In this document: positions 11,155 to 22,509 of the stretch, piece after piece | Position numbering within the stretch: the first letter of the stretch is position 1 | Layout: every line of letters begins with the position of its first letter | Assembly (NCBI GenBank): GCA_944472135.2 | Contig: OX235263.1 | Location: 20,637,379-20,701,378 of the forward strand | DNA length: 64,000 bases | Source: Trichobilharzia regenti | Lineage: Eukaryota; Platyhelminthes; Trematoda; Strigeidida; Schistosomatidae | Reading direction: 5' to 3' | Position numbers and translations under genes: made by a program | Notes under the pieces: generated by a model | The model's database searches: none | Told to the model about the DNA's origin: nothing | Seen by the model: only the letters and a program-made list of their open reading frames with translations

Positions 11155-12096
11155 ATTATTATTATTATTATTATATCCTTTAATTCCTAGAGGAACATAG
11201 GGCTTCACCTGCGAATCTCCATTCCGTTCGGTTCTCTCACAACGTTTTCACCCCACTCCAAGTATGCCTACATGCTTTCATCACCTCTTCACATGACCTC
11301 CTCCAAGTCACACACACACACACACTGACGACCAACTCGCCGCTTCCCATTCAGTCGGGTTCCACTCGAGTGATGGCTTGTCTAGTGATGTCACTTGATG
11401 GTTTGCTTTCTCAGCGTATGGCCAGCCAATCCATCTCCATTTCTTCCTGCACAGTTGTTTCACAATCGGTTCCTGCTGGGTTGGTTCACTAATTGCCAGA
11501 GATCCCACTCTGTTGGTGATCTTTTCTGGCCGGCCATCTGATCTTGAGTAGTATTGAGCGAAGACAGCTAACTGTTAATGAAGGTGTGAAGTTTGTTTGA
11601 GATGCTCTTTATGACGCGCTGGCCAAGTCTCTGATCCGTATAGTGAGTAGCACTGACTCACTTCACATTGGAGTTGAAAATCGGGATCTTATTTCCATTT
11701 TCATGCTGAGTGGGGCTGTTGACCTCCTGCACACGGACTTGAGAGTAATGAAAGCTTGTCTCGCTTTTCCGATTTTGGCTTTGATGTCCTCATCAGTTCT
11801 GTGCGCCTGTAGTTGAAACGATGCTTCCCAGGTCGGTAGGTGGATGGGTAAATGAGGTTGTTTCTTTCGTGTTCCTCCCATTTATGCTGGCTGATTGTTG
11901 TCAGTTGTTGTTGTTGCTGCTGTTGGTGTTGGTGTTGGCCAGGAATCTTCATCACCTCTGTTTTCTCTATTTTCACCTGAAGTGAAGTCCTGTGTTTGAT
12001 GCTTCTTCTGGCAGCTTGTTGCTTTTCACTTGCTTATCTTCCAGTTTGTGGGAAATCAGACATTTATCATCGACGATGTCCAGATCCTCCAAACTA
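11155..12096 (-). pseudogene. RTE-A, 3' part, close twin of 4404-5735
   Basis: Same subfamily and nearly the same sequence as 4404-5335, differing by scattered substitutions and a longer Gln-codon run near 11915. Contains LQAHRTDEDIKAKIGKARQA and MKMEIRSRFSTPM on the minus strand, in shifted frames. It ends abruptly at CAGATCCTCC, where the other copy continues. The 3' end has an ATT repeat at 11150-11174. No target duplication found. Confidence 0.75.
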
Positions 12097-12289
12097 TACA
12101 TAACTCTTGTTATTCTCTTTAGGATTCAATTTCTGACACAAACATTTTAACGGATTTCTAGTTTATTAAGGTTTACTTGAAGTTGCCAAGCTAGCACACT
12201 GTAATATGGCTCTCTGATTTAGCATGAGAACTGTCTCAGAACTTCATTGTCTATGGCCTTTGATCCTTCCAACATTGTTTTCATTCCTT

Positions 12290-12520
12290 GAGTTCAGAAT
12301 GAAACACAGCTCTTCAAGCATTGAACTTTAAAGTTTCAGTAGGGATGGTGTTGTTTTTACGGAGTGAGGTAGTTGACATCACACTCCACCTTCCCGTCTT
12401 TTTCGTGGCATATCATTGATTCGTAAACTATGCGGGATTTAAGAACGCGTTGGTAGGGAATCAAACCCTAACCACCTGCCTACTTAACGAGTATTCTGCT
12501 ACATATCTTTAGGCATACAG
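12290..12520 (-). mobile_element. SINE-B, degenerate
   Basis: Reverse copy: tail complement TTCCTTGAGTTCAGAATGAAAC at the left, body, and a head with GGAATCAAACCCTAACC and GAGTATTCTGCTAC on the right. Diverged. Confidence 0.5.
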
Positions 12521-12899
12521 CTTCTTTTCTCTATTCAGTCGAATTACTTTCATACTGTAGTGGGAAGATTTTATATTGCTTTCACTAATGCCATAACTAG
12601 TTAATTTGTAGTAAAATGATTGTTCAGATTTCAGTTGCCTATACGATGTCAGTTCAATTTAGAAGTACGTATGTAGATTTATTCTTCTATATGCGTGATA
12701 GACACTGGATTCTGCACTAGTGTATTATAATCCAAGCTGTCAAAAGTTATGTCTATACATGAAGTAGAAAGTTAATCAAATAGAGAAAAAGGAATGGAAA
12801 TGGTAAATTCAGGGACTGTAGAGTGTTATAAAATGAAAGAAGAAAATATTAAGTAGGTGAGACGCCAATGCATCTCCCTTTTCACAACCAATTATGAGT

Positions 12900-13385
12900 C
12901 ATTTTACCAAGGGTCTCTGAAGGTGCAATGTTAGCTGATATAGGGTCAAGCTGGAAAAGAGCTAGCGGAGGTCAAACAAAAACATGGCTTCACTAGTCAA
13001 TGAAACCCACAGCAGTTAGTTTAAGTCACGTAGGAAGGCGTAGACTTCCTGACTGGTTGGGGTCCTCGGGACGGTAAAAATCTATAGTTGGAAACAAATG
13101 GTGACATGGCTCAAAGTGATCGTTCTCAATGGCTGGCGCAGATGCATCCACTCCTTGTGACTTATAATTTCCAGTGAAACTGTTTTGTTCTTTAATACTC
13201 TTTCTTTGTCTCACACCTCTGTTTACTGTCTCTATTATGCTTTTCTTCTACTTTCTTCTCTTGCTTTGTGTGCTACATGGAAGGAGTGTGGCGACTTGAA
13301 CTGGTGCACATATGTGCAAAGTTCTGTGTCGAAAACAGACATACAGAAGGTACACTCCTGCGGTTACCTGAGATTCACCGGGTAA
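12900..13385 (+). pseudogene. RTE-B 3' fragment
   Basis: Matches the 3' ends of the other RTE-B copies: SHVGRRRLPDWLG-like stretch with stops, then GTGACATGGCTCAAAG, the UTR block TTCTTTGTCTCACACCTC, and TGGCGACTTGAACTGGTGCA. Ends near GAAAACAGACATACAG. Confidence 0.65.
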
Positions 13386-13389
13386 GTTG

Positions 13390-14510
13390 TTACATTTACT
13401 TAAAAGATACAATGCTTTCGTCTGGTTTTTTCTGGGTAAACGGTATGTAAGCAAAGAAATCGCACTTATAAATCATCTGGCATAATAAAGATTTAAAACT
13501 CCTTGAAATAGTGGCTTTACAAGACATAAGTAGTTCTACTAAGGCAATGCTAGTCCGATACTTTCAGTTGGGCCTTAAATATTTATGTTGTAATCATATA
13601 ATAGGGCAGTGTTCTGTTACATGCATGGTAAAGTTTTGATAGAAAAGTTTATGTCACCTCAACTATAAAACGTACCATTGTGAGAAGGTCAAGAATTTCT
13701 TTCACACATCTATATTAAGGTTTGATCGGTCATTTGAGAAGCACATCATATGTAAAATACGTTAAATGCTTAAAAGTAGTATTGTTCCCAACCAGTACTT
13801 AAGTAACCATTTAGATTTAAGAAATATTGAATGAGTTTCATATTTCTCCCCAATGCAAGCATATATTTACAACGAATTTCGGTTATTGAATTAGATCGGA
13901 TGGAAATCCAAGTTTACATTTTATCAATGAACTGTAAGCATGACTTGATTGAGTTCATAGGAATGAATAGTAGAAATACTGTTGACACTTCAATTGATAA
14001 ACGTCCTTGTGTCATACAGTCTTCTAGAAGCTAATAAATCATTTTTCACACACACACACACACACTGAATCTTGCGTTGAAGTCAGATCGAATACAACCT
14101 CAGTGTATTCCTTGTACTGAACTGTTAGGTAGCAATCTCTCGGTTCGCTACATAAAAGAACATTGGAGGCATAGTTCGAAACCGGCTTCAGTAGTTCAGA
14201 TGCCCATATAATATAATTTTTTGTCTATTTGTTCTCACAGTTAGTGCATAATCTCTTGTTTTGTAGAGATATCTTCATTTCTAGTGGATTTCTTTTGTTC
14301 TCATAGAGTTCTGACAGTTGACACTCATGCACCGCTTTGAGGAGCTATATGTGAATATGTTAGATTATCTAGTGTTTTCTCAAGCATGTTAAGTGGTGGA
14401 TACCTAAAAGTAAACAAAAAATAGCCTGAGAGGTAGTTTATCATTTCATCTCCAACTGGATTACAAAATTAAAACTTAATCGTGTTAAGAGTTTATGCGT
14501 GACTTTTTGA
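13390..14510. other. Intron sequence with CA repeat
   Basis: A CA microsatellite lies at about 14048-14066. An open run at 13831-14034 is noted among rejected items. No other feature is supported. Confidence 0.45.
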
Positions 14511-14511
14511 T

Positions 14512-14700
14512 TTCAAGATTGATCACGAACTGACTTCAATTAGGAGATCGGTGAAAACCAGGGTATACTAGACAGTCATTTCGTCCTTGTTAAGAACTTT
14601 TCAGAAGTATGCGCTCATGAGCCACCTGTGATCGAACCCAGAACTTTTAGGTTACAAAGTGATCTCGTTGGCCACTCACACACTCGGATGGGACCTAATG
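14512..14700 (-). mobile_element. SM-alpha-like SINE with hammerhead relic
   Basis: Reverse orientation: GATCACGAACTGACTTCA, then the complement of a hammerhead relic (CATTTCGTCCTTGTTAAGAA), then box B complement GATCGAACCCAGAAC and TTTTAGGTTACAAAG. On the minus strand the core reads CTGAAAA instead of CUGANGA. Confidence 0.6.
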
Positions 14701-14936
14701 ACCCATGATGTCAAACTCTTGCTATTTCGCGTCCACCAACTAGTGCCCTCAGTGAGTATCCATCCTCACACTCAACTTGGTAGAGCCCCTCTGGTTATGA
14801 CTACTCCGTATAGAATTTCTGACAATTTTAACCCTAATTCAGTCAATCACTAGTGAAACAGTGAGTTAATTTCCAAGTGCATGTTTGAAGCGATAGACTC
14901 TGAAGTTTGATGGCTGGTGGGATCATGAGTGCACTG

Positions 14937-15115
14937 TGCGTCGGTGGCACAATGGTCAGGACTCTCGCCGACCATAAAATGGTCCGAGGTTCGCTCCCTT
15001 ACCGACGCACACCTGATATCAATGGTCGGTCCGCAAAATTTGGGCTACCGATATCCATGTTGAAAATTCCATGCTTGTAACAAAAATACTGTGTGGAATG
15101 ACACTGTCTTCCAAT
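14937..15115 (+). mobile_element. SINE-A
   Basis: Head from GCGTCGGTGGCACAATGG to CCGACGCACACC, box B-like GGTTCGCTCCC, then CTGATATCAATGGTCGG, GGGCTACCGATATCC and the CR1-type tail GAAAATTCCATGC with GTGTGGAATGACACTG. The 7-bp ends GCGTCGG and CCGACGC pair like a tRNA acceptor stem. Confidence 0.8.
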
Positions 15116-15179
15116 GGTGGTTCTCTAATTGGAGTCGATTCTTGATCTAGCTTGATATCAATCAAATCCCTGTAATACA

Positions 15180-16005
15180 ACACTTGAGAAAATAACTTAG
15201 TGACTTTTTGATTGGGAGTCTACATTAGTGTCTGAAGATATTTATTTTCTGAATCCTGAACATGCTTAGACTTGAAACTAAACCATACTACTTATAATGT
15301 GCTAAAACTAGAAGCTTCATGTTCTGATTGATTTTATCTAAAATGACTTAATCCTTCAATTATTTAAGCACGTGAAATATACTAAAAAAAGGAAGTTATC
15401 CAAAGAAACTTTACTGCAGAATGCATTTAAAGTCTGGTAAATATCACAGAGATAATTATAAACAAATATGCTCAAAACTTTCCGTTAATTCTCAGTATTC
15501 TCTTCAAAATAAGTATTTATTCGTAATATTACATCAAGGGTAAGATTGTGTGTTGGCCTTTACAGATAATGAAGCTGACTGTTAACTAGTGATTTTTAGC
15601 ATATACATGTGATTGGAATTTACTGTTTGAATTAAACTTTTGTTCATTTATATTATGACTATCATTATCGCTTGTTGAAATCATTGAAAACTATTTCCAT
15701 TTTTCACTTAATTATCAAAGTTGTTTTGAAGAATTTTATTTTATGTAAGTCACAGTAGTTTTGATAAATTTGCATTCCAGAAAATAAATAAGCAATGTGG
15801 AAAATATTTTTTTTATAACATGTTTATAAAATTTTCTCCCACAAATAAACTGATTTCGCGATGAGTAAGTAATCTTTGTAGTTTGTAGGTGAAAAGTAAG
15901 CCGTTATGTAGACTAATAAAACGTTGTAAAGCTTTGATAGAAAGCGTTTGGTGTCAAAATAACCTTTTTTTTAATGTAGGTGAATAATTAAGATATCGTG
16001 ATGCA
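15180..16005. other. Very AT-rich intron sequence
   Basis: A short SM-alpha-like end lies at about 15125-15175. Otherwise nothing recognised. Confidence 0.45.
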
Positions 16006-16009
16006 TAAT

Positions 16010-16450
16010 GTTAATAACTTATGATACAACGAAGAATTCTCGGTATTTTATGATATACTACATCTAATTTACTCAACAACATGAAAACAACATTACAGAC
16101 TATAGGTAATCAAAATTGATAAAATCAACTTCTATTCGGTATTAGCGGTAACAAGAAAGTCAAAAATTGACAAAAAAAAGCAGAGAATGATTACAATAGG
16201 AATATCAACAATCGAAATTCTAAGGTAATAATGACGGTGTCAACACACACTACAAATAGGAAAAAGTGAAAGAGCCATTTTCCTAATAATACAGAATCCA
16301 GGTCAAACAAGGTGTCCTTCAGTTTCATTGTGAGAGAATACCGTCTTTATTATTGCCTTCTAGTTCGCCTACCTGATGACATTCAAGAGTGAATGATAGC
16401 TGTAAATAGAGGGCCTGTTAAGAGTCAGACAACTGGGATTTAGATAAGTG
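16010..16450 (-). mobile_element. CR1-like 3' UTR fragment
   Basis: Reverse complement of the 3' UTR of the CR1-like copy at 18570-19650: the block 16310-16440 matches 19265-19410 in inverted orientation (CAGGTCAAACAAGGTGTCC, CTACCTGATGACATTCAAG). Its terminal part matches 24958-25201 (ATCTAATTTACTCAA). RTE-A sequence begins right after it. Confidence 0.65.
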
Positions 16451-16454
16451 CAGA

Positions 16455-17525
16455 CAGTAGCATGTGTCAAATATCTCCCCTTGATGGTGGTTGGTGCCCT
16501 TTGTTGTTGCTGTTGCTTGGCTATTTCCATCACCTCCGTCTTCTCTATGTTTACTCAAAGTCCTGTCTTCGGTGCCTGCCAGCCCCTTCAGCTAGTTTGT
16601 TGGTTCTTGGTTGCAAGTCTCCAAGTCTGAATGCTATTCAACAAACATCATCTGAGAAATACAGATCTTCCAGAATCTTCTTATCTATGATCCAGCGTGT
16701 TCCTGTCTCCTTGCTGCCAATGCACAGTCTGACACATAATCCAATCAACCACAATTAAGAATATTATCCTGGGTGATAATTGGTAGGCAGTCTTGTCTTA
16801 CTCTTGTATGAGTTTTCCGCTATGGATCACCTGATACTTGGTATCGTCATATACCCAGATGCTGAATAAGGTTGGTAAAGACTATGGCACTGCATGCCAT
16901 AGTGTTGTACTAGTTTCCAAATTACTACTCCGTCAACTCTGTCGAAGGATTTTTCGAAGTCAATTAAGTTGAGGTGGAGATTTGACTGCCATTCTATGTT
17001 TTGTTCTATGATGACGATGCGTAGAGGTTCAATTAGATCAGCAAATGATTCGCCTTTCGTGAATCCATCTTGTTCCGTTTGGCAGAGTTCTACTCCAGTG
17101 CATCCTTCATTCTCATCAGGATGATGCGACTCAGTATTTTACTTGGCGTGGACAAGAGCATGATTCCACACCAAATCTTGCGGAGGCCTAGATCGCCCTT
17201 CTTTGACGGGTACATTTCCTTTCCTACAAGCCTTTTGCAATAATGGTGTGAGAAAGTCTGCGGCTGTTTCTGGGTCCTTTTTCAGTGTTTAGGGGTGGAG
17301 GAATTCCGTCTGGTCCTGCTACCTTCCAGGCCGGTATTCAGTAGCTTGATCGTATTGAAGATTTATTCTTTCGTTTTAAGATTGGTGTCCACTGGCAGGC
17401 GGTTTTGTGGGTGCTGTTGGTAGGATTTGTAGACAAGATGCAGGGGATTGTCGATTCAATAGTGTTTTGAAGTGATCAGACCAATGTTTTATTTGTTTCT
17501 CCTTCTTGATAATTAGGTTTCCTTA
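16455..17525 (-). pseudogene. RTE-A internal fragment
   Basis: Minus-strand palm region of an RTE-A reverse transcriptase. The Gln-codon run (complement at 16500-16520), the FIDFEKAFD-like stretch (complement near 16930-16960) and the upstream RT segment continue to about 17525. The 3' end is missing; CR1-like UTR abuts it. Many stops. Confidence 0.6.
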
Positions 17526-17589
17526 AACCAAAGATTTTAAAGTACCCTTAAAGTTTATTTAAATAATTAGGTGATGGGTAGTTTTCTTA

Positions 17590-17825
17590 ATTTTCATTCC
17601 TTCACGTCCTAAGTGAAACACAGAGCTTCAAGTTTGATCTTCGAGTTTTCAGCAGGACTGGTATTATTCTGTTTCATAGGGTGGGGTCGGTAGCCTAACA
17701 CGTAGCCTTTCTTCTTTACCAGGATTACTATCAGCTAAGCGGCGTCTAGTAGTGCATAGGCCGCTGACTAAACACCGGGTGACATGCTTGACTGGCGAGC
17801 ATTCTGCTGCTAAACTACTTACGAG
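17590..17825 (-). mobile_element. SINE-B
   Basis: Reverse copy: CATTCCTTCACGTCC tail complement, body with GGTGGGGTCGGTAGCC, head with GCGAGCATTCTGCTGC at the right end. Confidence 0.55.
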
Positions 17826-17829
17826 AGGT

Positions 17830-18235
17830 GATAATATAGTACTATGACATAAATATGTGAGTTATATTAATAGATTTTATGATGATAATGTGAAGAAAAC
17901 TAGGGAGAATATTGTTGTGAAATGTACTAGATGGTGCCAACTTATAAAACAAGGCTTCAAGCTGTATAAGACAGAAGATAATCTGATTTTTTTTTATTTT
18001 TCTGGTTTCTCTTTCAGCTGAACTCAATGAAACTGGAGAGGTATGGATACAAAGCAAATAGGCGAAGTGGTATGTAGAGAGAGCTAAGTGATAAATATTG
18101 AATATTTTTCTGATGAATTATTTATCTAAAAAGTTAACAATGGTATTTTTAAAATTATTAAATGTTGCATTAAATTGCCTGACAGATTTTGAACACTTCT
18201 ATACCATATCGTCTGATTTCATCTGAGATCTGGTC
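17830..18235. other. Intron sequence, nothing recognised
   Basis: AT-rich; no supported coding run or repeat. Confidence 0.45.
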
Positions 18236-18239
18236 AACC

Positions 18240-18500
18240 TGGAACATAGAATTGCGGTTATTCCATGACCTTAGGCTTAACTATGCATTCACTGAAGGAT
18301 GATGTACTGGTCAAAAGATTTCTAGAAGGCTTTCACCTACCGGCATTATCTCTTCTCGAGTCGAAGAACCTTTTACTTTCCAGTGGAGAAGGAATTTATT
18401 TCTTCTGTGGTTTACATCTTGAGTAGCGATGGGGTTGTTTGTTTTAGTGGGCGTGATTACCAGACTCACGTCCGACCACCTCTGCTGTTTTCTCAGCATA
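18240..18500 (-). pseudogene. Possible RTE 5'-end relic
   Basis: The minus strand encodes REEIMPVGESLLEIF, resembling the EMTQAGESLREASQP segment at the start of RTE-A. Upstream is a Lys/Asn-rich stretch without known match. Weak similarity only. Confidence 0.3.
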
Positions 18501-18569
18501 CGACTTATTAGTAACTTAGTCAGAGTTACAGAATCAACGATTCTAACTGAAGTACACTGTATACTGCGT

Positions 18570-19650
18570 ATATAAAGGCAAATCTTCCTCTGTTTTGCTT
18601 ATTAAAGGTTGTATTCCTCAAGGTGCTTTTCATTATCTTTTTCTGCTTTCTTTCTACTTATACAACGTGTCTCTTTCGAACGAAATAAACGTTGTCAAAA
18701 ATGCTACTGATCTCACTGTCTCTTTGCTGGTTACATCTCAGTCTGATTGTTCCATAATGAATGGCGTTTTGTTGAACATAAACCAGTGATGGACGTTTAG
18801 TTTAGTGGTCTCACATCAGGTACCTCCAAATAAGATTTACAAGAACCTGTTCATTCAAATCATGCTTATAGCGCACCAAAGAGGACACCAAAATAGAAAA
18901 CAAGTCAAACATCAAATACCTTGAGATAGTTCTTCCCTCTAACCTCTGTCGGTCATCTCATATATTGTCGACTTATAAGAAAATGTTTCGTCTTACTGTC
19001 TGCATTAAGATGATAAAACAATTAAGTGGGTGTCTCTCAACTCCGACTTGTACAGTTTGTTGACTCTGGCATCTTGTCTATTGTTGTCGATTATTGTTCA
19101 CCCTTCGTCTTCCCTTGGGTACTACTCGAAAAGGAAGATGTGATATTGAGGAGAGGGAGGGGAATTGCAGGTTGTCAACAGGGTAGATGGTGGATGACTA
19201 CTAAGTCAACTCGTAACTGTTGTAGTTGACAGATTTCTGAACTCATGTTAGCGATGGTGTAAATCCCTGTTATCTGACTCTTAACAGGCCCTCTATTTAC
19301 AGCTATCATTCACTCTTGAATGTCATCAGGTAGGCGAGCTAGAAGGCAATAATAAAGACGGTATTCTCTCACAATGAAACTGAAGGACACCTTGTTTGAC
19401 CTGGATTCTGTGTGATTTGGAATAAGTTTAGTGTGAAGCCTATGAGAACTTTTTGTGTAATTAGGGATATAAGTGGTTCTTTTATCTTTTCCTATTTGTA
19501 GTGTATGTTGTCATCATTTCTGTCATCAAAATAAAGTTGATGTATTATGGAATTATACTCTACCACAGTGCCCACGTTTTATCATTTCGCTATTGTAGTT
19601 AGGGAGTAAATTCGGTGCAGTATCTTATGAAATGCTGAAAATTCTTTATT
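18570..19650 (+). pseudogene. CR1-like element, 3' half
   Basis: Shows the post-palm RT segment (IPQGAFHYLFLLSFYLYNVS, where active copies have PQGAVLSP), then QSDCS, then QLRLVQFVDSGILSIVVDYC and SPFVFPWVLLEKED, in several frames. A 3' UTR with CCTGATGACATTC-complement block and CTGAAAATTC near 19630 follows. Inverted relative to 16010-16450. Confidence 0.65.
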
Positions 19651-19654
19651 CTAT

Positions 19655-20706
19655 TATTAGTACTATTTTAGAATAAGGCAAAACCTTATTATTATTACAA
19701 GATTTTATGATTCACTCCAGGGTATATTTGCAAATAATTCTTTTGAAAAGTAATAATTTATGATAAGTTGATTCCAGCTATAAAATTTATGGAGACACTT
19801 TAAAATTAGGTAGCCTGCTGGTTTGACTGCCACAGCATTAGTTAATAGTTTTTATAATGTAAAAGATTGATCATGCTTAAATAAAAATGGTGCATAAACT
19901 ACTAGCGGATCTTCAATAAAATGAAATTTTAAGACTTTTTGCTAATTTTTTTATGATAGACAGACAGTGTGGTTTTCAAAGGCCAATTCAGCATTAAACA
20001 CTGTTAGTTCACCTATCTTGTAACTGCCTTATTTTTTTTTAATGTTTGCATGTTTGTGCAAGTGCGAAAAATAATGTTGTTTATTTTTCTGTGTTTAATC
20101 CTGGTTAACACGATTCTTAGAGTAGAATTTTATTTTCATTTTATGGTGACTGATGATGGCTGCTATCCGAAAGAAGGTGATTCATTTTATCGTGTTTCAG
20201 ACTCGTCAACCAGATGTATATCTGGATCTTCAGTGAAGGTTGGCGGTCTCAGTGAGACTCAAAACCCAGTACCTACCTGTCAATTCAGACACCGAACGGA
20301 TGTGACACGTAAGCCATCTTTTGGGCAGTGAGCGTCAGTTATCACCATCTTGAGATTATTTTTATTTTCCGTCAACTGATTATAGGGCAGTGAAATGCTT
20401 GGTCACCATCTACACACATATCTCATCGAAGCTTCCATACAAGTAGACAACATGTCAGTAGAGACTGAGGATTTCCATCCAACATAATCATTTAGTCGAC
20501 GAGGAAAATGCACTCTTACTTACTTTATAACCCCTAATGTCATTATCTAATACAATTTCAATAGACGTTCAATGATTTTTCATAAAATTTCAGGAAAATA
20601 AAAGTGTAAATGAATCTGATTGCTATAATTTATGATTTTTTTAATTTCGATAATGATTGATGAATTCCTTTGACCAGAAAGAACTGAAAATATTATCATT
20701 GAATAA
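19655..20706. other. Intron sequence, nothing firm
   Basis: AT-rich. The open run 20050-20331 on the plus strand has a hydrophobic start, but no splice or domain support. Confidence 0.45.
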
Positions 20707-20717
20707 CTGTCAGTTGG

Positions 20718-21665
20718 CATTATTATTATTGCTCCCTTGGGTTCCTAGTAGAACATAGGACGGCTTCAACTGCACGTCTCCACCTGACACTTCTGTCTTC
20801 CTTCTGCTGTACTTTTCACCTGCATACATGTTAGTCCATACTCCTCTTTCAACTACTCTTCACACGATCTCCTCCATGTCACCCTTGCACTCACATCCCA
20901 CTCGCCGATTCCCTTTCGGCCTGATTCCACTCAAGCGATAGCCTGACGCGCGCGCGATGTTAACCAGCGGTCTCCTCAGCGAGTGTCCGATTCATCAACA
21001 TCCACTTTCTCCTGCATATTTGTTGGTTGGCGATTGGTTCTTGTTTTGTTTGTTAGTGCCCATAGTTTCTTGTTGAGGATTCTTTCCGGCCCAACCATCT
21101 GATCCTCAGTATAGAGCGAAGACAGTTCTTGTTAATAAAGGTCTGCAGCAGGCTGTTGGAAATATTCTTTGTGACCCGCTCGCCAAGTTCCTGATTCGTA
21201 TAGGAGAACTGAACCGATTTGACATTTGTATTGAAAATCCGACTGAATTTTGTTGTTGATTCTGAGTGACGAAGATTTCCAGATTGATGAATATTTTTCT
21301 CGCCTTCCCGATTCTCGATTTGACAATCTAGTCCGTTCTTCGTGTAGTTGAGACAATGCTCCCTAGATGAGTGGGTGAATGAAGTAACCTCTTTCAGATC
21401 CCTGCCGTTGATGATGATTGGCGCTGGATGTTTCTGCTGTTGTTGTTGTTGGTTAGGTATTTTCATCACCTCCGTCTTGTCTATGTTCACTTGGAGTCCT
21501 GTCTTTGCTGCCTCTCCGACCATTTTGTCGGTCGGTTTTCGCTCGTTTGTAAGTCTTCGATTTTGTGACAGTGACATCTAACATAAATCATCCACGCGCG
21601 AAATCCAGGTCTTCTAGGTTCTTCGCGTCCGTTCAGGATATTCCTGTCTTCTTGTTTCCCACTGT
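20718..21665 (-). pseudogene. RTE-A, 5'-truncated, with target duplication
   Basis: Bracketed by the exact 11-bp duplication CTGTCAGTTGG (20707-20717 and 21666-21676). On the minus strand: AAKTGLQVNIDKTEVMKIPN, a poly-Gln run, QFSYTNQELGERVTK and LRSILRIRWLGRKES, then a 3' UTR ending CCTAGGAACCCAAGGG-like next to AAT repeats. Frames are broken, so the gene is dead. Confidence 0.82.
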
Positions 21666-21809
21666 CTGTCAGTTGGTATAATGAATATATACTCTAAGGC
21701 GAAATTTTCACTGCATATCTTCGAATATTATCTTAGGATTTTTATGAACAGGAGGTAATTTACATCAGCTTATGTGTAAGAGATCTGAAAATATACCATA
21801 CAATTCCAC

Positions 21810-22000
21810 AGGAGGTCAATCGCGAAACTGAATCGCTCACTGACTGCAGCACTCACTGGGTCACGCTGGTTCGAATCTGAAAAAGGACATGACTTCCCTT
21901 TAGGTTACAGATATACCTTGCCGACTGATGAATGCCAACTAGAACGAAACCTAGGTGAAGTAAGGCTTCCTGTCGATTGCCTCCAACTATCTGATATCAA
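21810..22000. mobile_element. SM-alpha-like relic, both orientations
   Basis: An inverted unit (GCAGCACTCACTGGG, GGTTCGAATC, TTTAGGTTACAG) is followed by a sense hammerhead relic: CTGATGA at 21925-21931 and CGAAAC at 21945-21950. The two core boxes are intact, but the stem between them no longer pairs well. Confidence 0.5.
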
Positions 22001-22004
22001 CAAT

Positions 22005-22505
22005 TCACAGTGCACCGTGGTGACGAGTCACCTAGAATGGTGGGAGGTCACATTGCAAACGTGACTGTGATAGAATTCAGCCTGCACTAAAAACAAAGGA
22101 TCGAACACATGACACCAGCTACTACCTAATGTCTAATCAAAATAGTTGCTTCATTTCAATAATATTCTTGACTGAAAATAAATGCTATTCTAACTTCTCT
22201 TTTGGGTACAGTTTCATTGTTTTGTCTTATAGAGGATAGACTATTCAAAGGGAACTGATATTATCACCAGGTATCATTCTAATGACCATGTCTCTGACGC
22301 TTTCCTTTTTATTGCTAATTATAATACTGGATACTGGAAAAAGTAACTCATCATCATTCCCATGCAGTCTTTCATATCTCATGTTTGGGAGTGTTTTGCT
22401 AGCTAAATGCAGTTAATTTTAGACATCATTAGAGACATCATATTAACAACTCATCTTGCATGGAATGCTAAATAATTCACTAGAAAGGAAGATTTAATAA
22501 TAACA
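22005..22505. other. Intron sequence, nothing recognised
   Basis: No gene or clear repeat; AT-rich with AAT repeats near 22500. Confidence 0.4.
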
Positions 22506-22509
22506 ATAA

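Noticed and set aside
10854..11183. 109-codon open frame on the plus strand
   Set aside because: It runs into an ATT microsatellite at the end of an RTE-A copy (poly-Tyr), with no domain and no splice support.
13831..14034. Open frame as a possible host exon
   Set aside because: Composition is plausible, and a GTAAGC donor at 13935 and an AATGCAAG acceptor exist, but the phases (2 in, 1 out) do not fit between exons 1 and 2 without further unseen exons.
20050..20331. Secreted or membrane protein suggested by a hydrophobic start
   Set aside because: Isolated open run in AT-rich intron sequence without splice or family support.
21925..21950. Active hammerhead ribozyme
   Set aside because: Both core boxes (CTGATGA and CGAAAC) are present but stem II no longer pairs, so activity is not supported.
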